Source of the DNA: Agelas oroides
Lineage: Eukaryota; Porifera; Demospongiae; Agelasida; Agelasidae
Assembly: GCA_949130485.1 (NCBI GenBank)
Contig: OX422189.1
Span: 6,853,620 to 6,917,619 of the forward strand
Direction of reading: 5' to 3'
DNA length: 64,000 nt
This document shows positions 1 through 10,600 of the stretch, one piece after another. The notes under the pieces are model-generated. The model worked only from the letters and a program-made list of their open reading frames with translations. It was not told the origin of the DNA and made no database searches. Numbering within the stretch: the stretch's first letter is position 1; every line of letters begins with the position of its first letter. The translations under genes and the position numbers were made by a program.

Positions 1-120
1 AAGGAGGAGAAATGGGAGGCAGTGAGGAAGATGGAGGTTGCTCAAGTGGAAAATAAGCTGCTGCAAGGCTGGATGACAGAGCTCAGAGGGCAGCAGAGTG
101 CATACACGGTCAGCTGTGCA
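1..120 (+). CDS. Exon-like coiled-coil fragment upstream of the kelch gene
   Basis: Frame 1 is open from the first base and reads KEEKWEAVRKMEVAQVENK and onward, a charged heptad-like stretch typical of a coiled coil, before the frame becomes non-coding-looking and stops at about 180. A weak GT donor lies near 109. The piece probably belongs to the same plus-strand gene as the kelch exon at 2.1-2.96 kb, since coiled coil plus kelch is a reasonable architecture, but no splice chain could be proved. The true 5' end lies outside the window. Confidence 0.3.
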
Positions 121-571
121 AAGACATACCATTACTTGCTTACTATAGTACAGCTACAATATATTTTGGCTCCATAGTTTACGAGCCTAGACAGTATCCC
201 AAGATGCTTGTAGAGTTTAGGTTTCATAGAGCTTCTTAAAAAAGCTTTACCCTCAAGGGAAGAAACAAGACACCAGTTTATCAATCATGAATAGCAAGGC
301 ACGCCTTCACCTTCTTGATATGGTGCATTACGTGCTACAATTATAGTTTGGCTCCATAGTTTATAGTGCAAGTGTTGTGTACTTGCCTTCAAAATTGAAG
401 TTTGTATAGAAGAGTTATAGATGAGTTCTTCCTCACTAGCTGATTTATGTAGTTCTTCACAGTTTGCAGCCTAGCTGGCTAGTTAGATATTTATCAAGTA
501 CAGCATTTATTCATAACATTGCAGCTAGTATAATGGGTAGGCCATTCACAACTGAAGTGTTGTCACTACAG

Positions 572-655
572 ATACCTCCGATGTTGGAGCCAAGACGGGT
601 TCAGAGGACTCCGCCCCCAGTGAAACCTAAACCAAGGACAGTGAAGCGTGTTGAG
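572..655 (+). CDS. Possible proline-rich exon of the kelch gene
   Basis: An acceptor-like CAG at 569-571 precedes 28 codons rich in proline and basic residues (IPPMLEPRRVQRTPPPVKPK then PRTVKRVE), followed by a GTGCAG donor-like site. The composition resembles an SH3-ligand linker. A second exon-like stretch at about 1589-1678 (reading IARGLAKESELLQEVMLLKN) lies between an AACAG acceptor and a GGTGTAT donor-like site, but its phase does not fit directly onto this exon. Both are tentative parts of the gene that ends at 2963. Confidence 0.3.
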
Positions 656-816
656 GTGCAGGAAGCATGCTGTATTAATTTCAATATTCTAGTTCTGCTA
701 AACAGAACCTGAGTAGTCAAAAACCCTGGGCCAGTTCAATCCACTCAATTGCTGCATGTGCTTATAGCAAGTGATAGATGCTTAATTAACTTGTAGGAAT
801 CAAGGTTTCACCCATC

Positions 817-907
817 TAGCCTTGTTACCAGCCTCTCACGCCCCCAGCTTCTGTCACTGCAAGTGTTGAAAGCTGGCATGGGGTGTGAGAGGCTGGGAAT
901 GAGGCTA
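817..907. mobile_element. Foldback MITE, TAGCC-end family
   Basis: The two halves are inverted copies of about 28 bp, beginning TAGCCTTGTTACCAG and ending CTGGGAATGAGGCTA, with a short spacer. The 9 bp on each side (TCACCCATC and TCAACCCTC) agree at 7 of 9 positions, suggesting an old 9 bp target duplication. Ends and duplication length match four or five other small elements in this window. A Mutator-like parent is inferred from the 9 bp duplication only. Confidence 0.6.
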
Positions 908-2048
908 TCAACCCTCTACTGTCAGTTTGTGTACATGTACCATACTTATATACTTGAAACAAGAACCAATTTTGTGACGGTATGCCTTAAACTGCCCAAT
1001 AATTTTCAGACCATGGTATATATGTGAACAAACACTCACTGTACCTAAAAAAACCTTAGCAACTACACCTAAAAGAATAGCACACAAAATCAATTTGCTG
1101 TTGTGGCATGCCCAATTCCATAGAAGATGTCTAGCAAGAAGTCCCATTGGTAGTTTAGTGATGGACCTAATTGACTCTGGTTACTGTAATGGAGTTTTGC
1201 ATTCATGGCTGAATCTGATTACACTATTAGCTGAAATGTATCCACTCATCTGTAGCAAAAGAATGTCATGCAAAATAAAATAGTTTGAAGTACAGCATTT
1301 ACTGATCACCATCCCAGCTCTGCTAAACAGTTTGCAACTAAACTGTGCATTATTACACTGTGTAGACTTGCAGCACATGCTGTACAGGTGATTGTGGCTC
1401 CACAAAGTCTGACTGCAAAAATACAAAGGCCCAATTTTTTCATAGTCTTATACATAGTACAGCTGTTGTTTAGTGTAGTTCAAATTTCTTGAAGTTTAGT
1501 TTTTGCATAGAGAAGCTTTTTCTCTGTAGTTGAATAGTTCTGAGTATAGCCTTAGCTTCTTAGACTAGCTATATTGTTTGTTTAACAGAATTGCCCGAGG
1601 GCTAGCAAAAGAAAGTGAGCTATTGCAGGAAGTCATGCTATTGAAAAACAGCAAAATTACCACAGACCGGTGTATACTTTGTGAACATGTTCTAGGTCTT
1701 GCTGAGCCCTGGTAGGCATGATCTAACTATTGTCAAGGGCATATCAAGTTTCCGAGGTGGTGTGTAAATTAAAATTTATACCCTGCACTGATGTTAAAAC
1801 ACTAAAATATAGCTTGCATTCTCCCCTAATAGTGAAAAGGATGTGTTTTGAACAGTATTCTGCTGCCTACATCACTCTTCCCGCCATGGATTGATATGCC
1901 CTTGCCATTACCATACAAAATACAGGCCCAGAACTTCAAATCCATGTTTACATCATCTCTGCTGTTACATAATGGCCGCAGCTGTTGCATGTGTCTGTGT
2001 AGAGTACAAAATGCTGCACTGAAGATCAAAATACCAGCTAGCTTCTAG

Positions 2049-2963
2049 GTGTGTCCTCCCCTGCAGTTGCCTCTACAACTGAGGTGGAGGAGGTGCAGAG
2101 ACATGGACTATGGAATGTCTGATTACCCACACTGTGTTGTATTGGAGAGGAGTGTGTATGTGGGAGGAGGAGTCACAGACTATGGTGATGACAATCAATA
2201 TACAATACAAGTGTACAACATCGACACAGACAACTGGAGTCGTCTACCAAGATATTAATACAAGTGGTTTGCCGTCTCGACCATCAACAGCCGCCTCACA
2301 CTGGTGGGTGGTCTTGATGATGGTCTGAAGCCAACCAATCAGCTTGCAGTATACGAGCCCTCATCCCAGGACTGGACATACCCCTACCACCCAATGCCCA
2401 CACCTCGTTACGACCCAGCTGTAGTCATGTATGACATATGGCTGCTGGTGGCAGGTGGGTCTGCTGGTGTGCTTCGTGACCTAGCCACAGTTGAACTGTT
2501 CAACACGTCCATGAACCAGTGGGTAGCTGCATCATCACTCCCCACGCCTTGCAGCAACCTGACATCAGCCATTCTGGACGACTACGGCTACATCATTATG
2601 AACAGTAAGCAAGTATTCCGTGTCTCCCTCCCCGACATTGTATCACAAACTGTTGACCAGTCCACCGCTAGCAAGTCACCCGCATTATGGCGTCGTCTCC
2701 CTGACACTCTGCTGGAGCTCTCGACTGCCATCAGTCTCCATGGCTACCTCATAGCCGTGGGAGGTCACCATGGCAACCGTACAAGAACAGACATCCATCT
2801 CTACCAGCCGGAGAGTGAGCAATGGACTAAAGTTGGAGACCTACCTAATGCACGCGAGTATTGTTCCTGTGTTGTGCTACCCAGTGGCAAACTGCTGGTT
2901 GCTGGAGGAGAAGACAGATATGGGCAAACTAGCCAAGTAGATGTGGCATCTGTTCTGAACTAA
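2049..2963 (+). CDS. Kelch-repeat protein, 3' exon, with one in-frame stop
   Basis: This exon encodes about five kelch blades forming a beta-propeller, a fold usually used to bind protein partners. Visible kelch signatures include YVGGGVTD, LTLVGGLDDG, WLLVAGGSAG, LIAVGGHHG and LLVAGGEDRYG, each followed some 25 residues later by a W-containing strand (NWSRLP, DWTYPYHP, QWVAASSLP, QWTKVGDLP). The last blade ends at VASVLN and a TAA. One TAA at 2256-2258 interrupts the frame between blades 1 and 2 at a place where a residue such as Gln (one base change) would be expected; reading frame and blade spacing are otherwise kept on both sides. The gene is therefore either a recent pseudogene, a polymorphic null allele, or carries a sequence error. 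The true exon start is probably an acceptor near 2070 rather than the ATG at 2049. It is tail-to-tail with the receptor gene at 4605. Confidence 0.75.
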
Positions 2964-3170
2964 CTTTGTGTTGCATCTAGCGACATGCCCCCCTAACTCG
3001 ATCCCAGGAAAATTTTGTTCTGAGGTCACACATTTGGTGATTTCTTTGACCCAATGGTACTATATTATACTGTTGATCCTTACCTTCCCTCCAAAAATCA
3101 GCAAACTATTTCACATTAATTTTAGCTGCTGGAGGATGTTGGTGGCAGTGGAGGGAGACATATCGCCCAC

Positions 3171-3398
3171 CCCCTTCTCCCCTCCCATGTAGACTCCACT
3201 CACCTTCTCCCCTCCCATGTAGACTCCACCCCCTTCTCCCCTCCCATGTAGACTCCACTCCCCTTCTCCCCTTCCATGTAGACTCCACTCCCCTTCTCCC
3301 CTCCCATGTAGACTCCACTCCCCTTCTCCCCTCCCATGTAGACTCCACTCACCTCCCCTCCCATGCAGACTCCACTCACCTTCTCCCCTCCCATGCAT
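3171..3398. repeat. 30 bp pyrimidine-rich minisatellite
   Basis: About eight head-to-tail copies of a 30 bp unit built on CTTCTCCCCTCCCATGTAGA and CTCCACT. Spacing of the ATGTAG core is 30, 29, 30, 30, 30 bp. One strand is strongly polypyrimidine. Minus-strand reading frames over it simply read the repeat and are not genes. It lies between the convergent kelch and receptor genes. Confidence 0.9.
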
Positions 3399-4259
3399 CA
3401 CCTTCTCCTCCACATAGACTCCTGTACAAACCAAGTGCAGGTTACAGTATGCTGATACCAAAAGTGATCCACACTGGAGGTGGTTGGGTCTGGCTTGCAG
3501 GGGCTACCCCCACCTCCCTCCAACCCAACCACCACCACAAACAGTAACTGTTGTGAGTGGAGTGGAAGGAGGTGGGACATAGCCCCCCCCACTCCCAGGC
3601 CTCCTCCAGACCTCCATTTGTATTCACCAGAACTAGAGGCCAAAGACATCCTTGCATGTACACACACCACCATGAGAGCAATCTTCACAGGTCTGGCTTG
3701 CAAGACTAACCCTGCAATCCTAATCACCACCACAGTCTTAGTTGTAACTGAAATGGTAGGAGAGCCAGGCCTCCCCCATTTTCACTCTTTAATTTGCGTC
3801 CACAATAATGCACAGATGAGAAGCAGACAAGCAGTTATTTGTGTAATACTGTGAACACAAATTGAAGAATAAAAAATGGTGGAGGCCTGGGGGCAATGCT
3901 AGGTAGGGCAGATAATTAAAATATTCTAAGGTTGTACAAACTGTAAATGCAGTAAGAGTCATGATTGTGGAATATGATGATGATTAACAGTGTGAGAAAG
4001 TGTAGGATGGTGGCCAATTTGACTGCATGCTACATGAGGTGACCAAAGTAAGTATGAAACTCTAAGGGAGAGCTAAATGGCCTAATAGCTCATCAGTGAG
4101 CAGATTAATGTGATGCCCAAGTGCGTATTTATCACCTAGGAGGTTCAAAATATGGATGCGTATGACGTACACTGTAACACTCATATGTCTGTTGAAAGTC
4201 ATCTATCCTCTCCTTTCGGGTTGGGGTCTGGAAACAACACTGCACAAGGCTGCATGATT
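3399..4259. other. Intergenic stretch between convergent genes
   Basis: No gene was recognised. The part at 3480-3620 is C-rich with proline-like reading frames on the plus strand and Gly/Trp-like frames on the minus strand, which look like composition artefacts. A plus-strand AATAAA-like run near 3868 could serve the kelch gene but is 0.9 kb beyond its stop. Confidence 0.5.
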
Positions 4260-4337
4260 AGTGCATGGGTGAATGTGTGAATGTGTACTTAGGAATGGGT
4301 GAATGTGTACTTAGGAATGGGTGAATGTGTACTTAGG
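4260..4337. repeat. Short tandem repeat, about 21-24 bp unit
   Basis: Three to four copies of a unit containing GTGAATGTGTACTTAGGAAT lie head to tail. The first copy is partial. No function is visible. Confidence 0.8.
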
Positions 4338-4382
4338 AGCTTTAAAATGTAAGGTCTATAAATTTTATGTGTAGTATTTAGC

Positions 4383-4592
4383 AAATTTTATTAAGCATTG
4401 GTATGTTAATTGTAGCAGCAGCTATAATTCTCTGTGGCTAGCTACCATGAAATTGGTTGGTCATGGTTTATATGCAACAGCTAGTAAGTGCTCCTGAAGT
4501 TGAGCCTTAGAGTCAATGCTGCAATTTGGAAAGCGGACATATAAATCACTTATGGCAATGTGCAAACTAATCTGTGTGAACTTTAATGTATT
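4383..4592. repeat. Dispersed repeat shared with 16.24-16.84 kb
   Basis: Segments such as ATTAAGCATTGGTATGTTAA, GTAGCAGCAGCTA, GTGCTCCTGA and GCAACTAATCTGTGT recur in the same order and orientation around 16240-16260 and 16700-16840, where the copy is split by a foldback element. It is a moderately diverged dispersed repeat of unknown class. It overlaps the likely polyadenylation region of receptor copy 1. Confidence 0.55.
4387..4392 (-). terminator. Likely polyadenylation signal of receptor copy 1
   Basis: AATAAA on the minus strand, 213 bases past the stop codon of the receptor gene. It is the nearest canonical hexamer downstream of the tail exon. Cleavage position cannot be told from sequence alone. 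Confidence 0.45.
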
Positions 4593-4604
4593 CGAGTTAT
4601 ATAG

Positions 4605-7600
4605 CTAGTTGCAGAACAACAATGCAGCCTCAGGTGTGGATGAAAGGGTAGACGTCTTATGTTCAGGAGCCAAATTGACGTCTTTCCCAGCATCTTTGGA
4701 GGCACCTTGCTGGGAACTTGTTTTGTTCACAGTGGTGGAGATGGGAGCATGTGATGTGGTGGTTGGGGGTTGGTATGGTGGGGGAGAGTATCGGGGTGTA
4801 GAATCACATGCAACCTTAGGAGGAGGAGGGTAGGCATACATCTTGTGTGCAGTAGCCTGTTTGACATCAGTCCCAGGAGTTAGGTAGGTCTGTGAGCCAC
4901 CTTGCAGAGAGGTTGTTGTGACAGTAGCAGGCTGTGTGGTGGTTGTAACAGTTTTCCGTGAGTGCCCGGATGAAGTATGTGCTTTGTAGCAGCCGACAAC
5001 ACAGATGATGATGATGATGGTGAGAACTACAAAGAGTACAATCACTCCAACTGTCACTCCCACAGCAATTCCAACAACATTGCCTAGGGAAGGACGTAAG
5101 GTAGTAAATACGTGAAGTCTGAGTTTTGAGTAACTGAAGGTGCTTGTTGCCCTGTCATTGGTACTGTAGGAGCTAGTATTTGGGGGACCGCCTACAGTTG
5201 CATGCTGTACATGAGCATGCTTCCTCATTCATTCTCTGAGCTTCTAATGTCCCCATGCATATCACTAAACTTGGTGGTGGGAACAGTCTTAGAAGTATCC
5301 GACTACTCAAGAGAGTTACAATGAAATGCATGAATTTGACAGGAGGATGCTTTATGTACTACAGATTGATGTATCAGCATGGATCTTGTATGCCTCTCTT
5401 GTTATGGTGTACACAGGTTAACCCTATAGGTTGCATTGGTATAGGAGCTAAGAAATAAAAAATTACACTTTGCTTCAGACCCAGATGCTCGAGGAGATAT
5501 CTCCACATACTTATATGATCAAAGACATACTTACTGCTAGAGCTGCCAATTGTAGGGCTACTACATCCACTTTCATCAGTGCCATCAGTGCAATCTTGAT
5601 TCCCATCACAGCGGTCAGTGGAACTAATACATTGACCATTGCTGCACCGGAATGCTTCACTCTGACAGGAAACTGTACAAGTTATACAAAGGAATGCCGA
5701 GATATAGTTACTAAGTCAGTATGGGAGATATGGAAACTGTTATAATGTAGGTGGAAAACTCACAGCAGTTCCTCTCATCACTTCCATCTGAGCATCCCCT
5801 AATCCCATCGCATCGAAAGGAGGTGGAGATACACTGCCCATTGCTACACTGAAACTGGGTGGAGCTGCAACCTACACAAAACATGTAAGAAAACTGAATG
5901 AGTTGTCTGGTTTTTGGTTTATGTGAATGATTGATGTATCAGCATGGATCTTGTACGCCTCTCTTGTTAGGGTATACACAGGTCAAAGACATACTTATGG
6001 CTAGCACTTACTACTAGAGCTGCCAGTTGTAGGGATACTACATCCAGTTTCATCAGTGCCATCAGTGCAGTCTAGATTCCCATCACAACGGTCAGAGGAG
6101 CTAATACACTGACCATTGCTGCATCGGAATGCTCCACTCTGACAGGAAACTATACAAGTTATACAAAGGAGTGCTGAGATATAGTTACTATGGGAGATAT
6201 GGAAACTGTTATAATGTAGGTGGAAAACTCACGGCAGTTCCTCTCATCACTTCCATCAGAGCATCCCCTAATCCCATCACATTGTAAGGAGGAGGAAATA
6301 CACTGGCCATTGCTACACTGAAACTGGGTGGAGCTGCAACCTACACAAAGCATGTAAGAAAAATGATTATGTGAATTATACCCATCATATACATGCAGAG
6401 AACCACCAAATAGGTATATATACTTGTATGGTTGTATGTACTATGCAAAAACAACAACAACACATTGCTGCTGCAGACAGTAACTGTTGCAGTCAGTAAC
6501 TGTGTATATATAGCAGCTATATTAGTTTTTAAATGTGAATGCTCTCAGACTTTAGACATAGTGCATGTACACAAGTGAAGCTCCATTATTCTATCACTTA
6601 TCACTCACACATCACCAACTGGAATGGTTTGGCAGCTTACCACATCCAATTTCATCACTTCCATCAGAGCATGCTCCAGACACCCCATTGCACCGAAAGA
6701 TGGAGGAGATGCACTCACCACTGGTACATTGAAACTGGCTGGAAGTACACTGACCTGTACATTCAAGTTACTCACACTCACAGGCAATAACGCAGTTGCT
6801 TCTGTTATCCACAATACTTCTGTTAACTATATTAAAGTGGCTGTAGTAGCTAGCTACCATGCAGTTGACAAGATCGCCGCTCCTTTAAAATGGTTACTAT
6901 ATTCAATAAGAAAGAGGAGAAATGCACAACCACTCCTCAGGTATATATATATATACACTATTTTTCTAGATTTCATCTTTTTTTTTTGCTGTGCCAGTTT
7001 GACCCTGTAAATATACAGATTTCACAACCATTTCTGGACAACCCCCCCCCCCCCCCCCCCCCTGACAAATGGAGAAAATTAGTTGCTTAATCCGGCTTCA
7101 CATATGCAGATGTGGAGTAATAATTTCTACCAATGATACATGCAGGTAATACACAACGCACAACCAAATCTGGCAGCATTAAGAGTCCAAATGGATCCTC
7201 TGAGGTGAATGCATTGATCCAGAGCTTATAACTGAATGAATCACTGAAACATCAAATTCACCTCAGTAACTTAATCACTATTTCTAAATCTATGTACCTG
7301 AACAGTTCCTTCCACGTACGTCCAGTACTAAATTATCAGGGCAGGCACAGGTATAGCGATCTGTAGCTGTTGCACTAAGCAAACATAGGTGGCTACATCC
7401 TCCATTGTTGCTAGCACATGGATTTGTCCCTGCATACAATGTAAACAACTGCATGACAATGACACATGCAGGAGGTTATTCATAAAGAAGATAAAAGAAA
7501 AACTGCATCATGCAAGGTACATAGTATTCACCAGGCTAAGTTATGTAAATACTGAGCATGTCAATAATCTTATAGGCTGTGCCTCAAGATACAACATTTA

Positions 7601-10600
7601 GAGAGTACTCCATACACCACATCTGGATTATGATATGGATTAGCTTCGTTCTCAGGCTCTTCCTTGCTTTTCGTCAGGGTGCAGTGGAGAGCCTTGGAAC
7701 AAGACTAGAAATGGATGTTATGGACATGCATGGCCAACGATCTTTTATGCTGCTTTAGACAGTTGGGTACTTCAATTGCTGTCTTCTTTTGAAACAGCAC
7801 TTTATTACATTGGATCTTATTTGTTTGTCTGAGTGAGCCAACCTGGAGGTAACTGCTGTCTGTTCTCTGAAACAACTTCAATGCCAGTTGGAAGGTTAAA
7901 TCCTCGTATTAATGCAGTTAACAAACTTCCATTTGCAAATATTGAGAAGATCATATCTCTGCCCCAGTCACTCCAGTAGAGGGTGTTGTTGAAAAATGAC
8001 AGAGAAAAGCCTTGGTAGTCTGGTAAAGATGATGCAAGGGACACAATGAGTCGCCGGTTAGTGCCATCCACATTGGAGCTCTCAATTTTGTCCAGAGAAC
8101 CATCTATCCAGTAGAGCACTTGGTTCTGATAGTCTAGTGTGAGGCCATTCGGCCAAACAAGTTGTGAACTGTGAAGTACTTGTCTTGATCTTCCATCCAT
8201 TGAAGCACGTTCTACTTTAGCGACAACTCCCCAATCACTCCAGTACATCCAACTGTAAAAATGCAAACATGTTTAGCTATACTCCAAATGCACATATGGT
8301 TTACTTGATACTTACCGAGTAGCTGGATCAACAACTATAGCTCTTGGTGATGTAGTATTTCCTGTTCTGATCAGCACTCTGCGAACTCCAGTTTGCATGT
8401 CATAAACCTCAATGTGTTTGAGTGTAGCATCCGTCCAGTACAATTTTCCATTCACCCAGTCCACTGATAAGCCATCTACAGCAAAGGTATGCAAATCTTT
8501 AGAATTATCTACTGGTATAGACGTATGCAGTTGAGGGACAGGATGCCATAAATGTTTAGCTCATAGGCCTGTTATTCACTAGCAGCAGGCAGTACACATC
8601 TGTAGCATGCTTTTAGGAATACTCAATCCTTGATCAATGGTCATTAGCATAAAACTCTCAACTCTCTGTGAATCGCATAAGCACTCATTACACCCCAAGA
8701 CGTGAGATACTTTATGAAGTTATGTGTGAAGTTTATTATGCTCATGTAACAGCAGATAGTGACAAACCCTGCTGTCAATGCATGGTTTGTGTGTCGTGAC
8801 AAAATAATTAAGATACTCCACATACTGAACCTTTGAATATTGCACGTTACATTCTTCAATCCAATGCTACCACCGAACAGGACACCACTAGTGATATTCA
8901 ATGAATAAAATGGTTCCATGCATGGTTGCCACATGCACAGAATAGCTAAATCTAACTTATTATGAGATTGCCTGACTTCAAGTCAAAATTATACGCTAAC
9001 CCCAGTTGGTACATCAACAATCACAATGAGGGTTAATGGCATTCATAGCCCTGTTCCATCAGGGTTTGAGTCCTAAGGCTCAGGGCACACTCAACATCAC
9101 TTACCGTTCCTTCCAACCCCAAGCCAAGCTGCCAATGTTTCAATAGAAGGTAAGTTCATGAGTATCAACGTACTCTAACCCTCCCATTGGACAGCTGACT
9201 GACCCTGGGATATTCATTGGAAATGCTGAGAGTCAGTTAAAGTGTTAATGAGATTAGGGTTAAGGCTAAACTCAGGTTAGCGCTAGATGTAAGTTTAGGG
9301 CTCTAAATCAGCAGTGTGCTGCTCGCTCAGGCTCGCCCCATGATGATGCACCATCTGACTAGTTAGTGGGATGGTGCACTTTTTTTTAAGTTGAACTTGA
9401 TCAGCTTGGGGGGGGGGGGGGGGGGGGGCAGATGACACCTGTATAGTAATTCCGAAAAGGAAACAGGTGTTCAGAAACTAGGTGCAGTAGACACTGAAAC
9501 TAATTCTAAAGCTTCACAAGAACCACAAAGACACACTACCACAACATCTTGCTACTACACTAAAATTCACACAACATAGTTATACATATGGTATACATTT
9601 ACAGTACTTGTATCATTATGTGTGGGTGTATCAACTATCAAGGAAGCTGCCGTGGGTATGTCCGGTGTCTTTGAAGCCAGGACACTTCAAAGGTTTTTGT
9701 TATTACACCATCAGCACTGTAAGGGTTTCTACCCTGAGTGCATTTCCTGGGGCTTCACCCTTGTGAATACATTAACTGCACTCACCCATGGTACAACTAT
9801 TACATAATGCATGTTATACAAGTTAAAATCCCCTGACAGATCAGAGTAACCTCAGCCAGAAACAAGAATCTGCTTGGTAACAACTTGGTTGCTAAGCAAC
9901 AGACAACAAAATTTACATACTTAGGACTTGTGTGCTTCATTTTATACCCCAGCAACTTGCACAACTCATTATTACTGCCACCCACCCTGCTACACGTATG
10001 TTGAAACTTTTGGTGGCCAAGTAACAGACAGCAAGTGTGCCTGTAGCTATGTGTCTCACTGAGTATAAGGCTATCCTTACCAGTGGTATGTGACCCTTGT
10101 CTACACATGTGGTTGTTGACTGAACCATGAAGTTAGCATGAAAGTTCCCGCGGTTTTCTTCCATCTGTGAGCCTGTATCTGGGCTTGTCTTGCACTCATA
10201 GCCCTTACTTAAGTTGTAATGCATATTAAATACTCCAGTTGGTCCTTCATAAGGGGCATGCATACTGTCGCATTAAGTTTAATGTTAACACATATACACA
10301 CAAGAAAATGTGAGTATAAAGTTGAATGAGCAGAGACAAAATGATTTGGGGGTCATAGAGATCGTGCTTACATATTTCGTTAGGGGCTCATGGTGATCTT
10401 GTTCATGAACTAAGGAGCACAAAAAGCAACTGAGTTGCCAGACTTCACTGCATGTGTCTCATGATGACACACACTATGTGCTAAGTGATTCCCCATTTTA
10501 CACTCAGGCCAGTTGAAAGTGGATCAATAACTCTACGTTGTGAGCTTGCATCCTGGAACTGCTGGCAAACAATTGCCTAAATGAGTTTCTTGAACTGTTG

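Noticed and set aside
3480-3854. 124-codon plus frame with proline-rich start
   Set aside because: Composition follows a C-rich tract; no conserved pattern and overlapped by equally long minus frames.
7817-7842. C-terminal residues WLTQTNK of the propeller frame
   Set aside because: The GT donor at 7842-7841 joins in phase to the EGF exon, so these codons are intronic.
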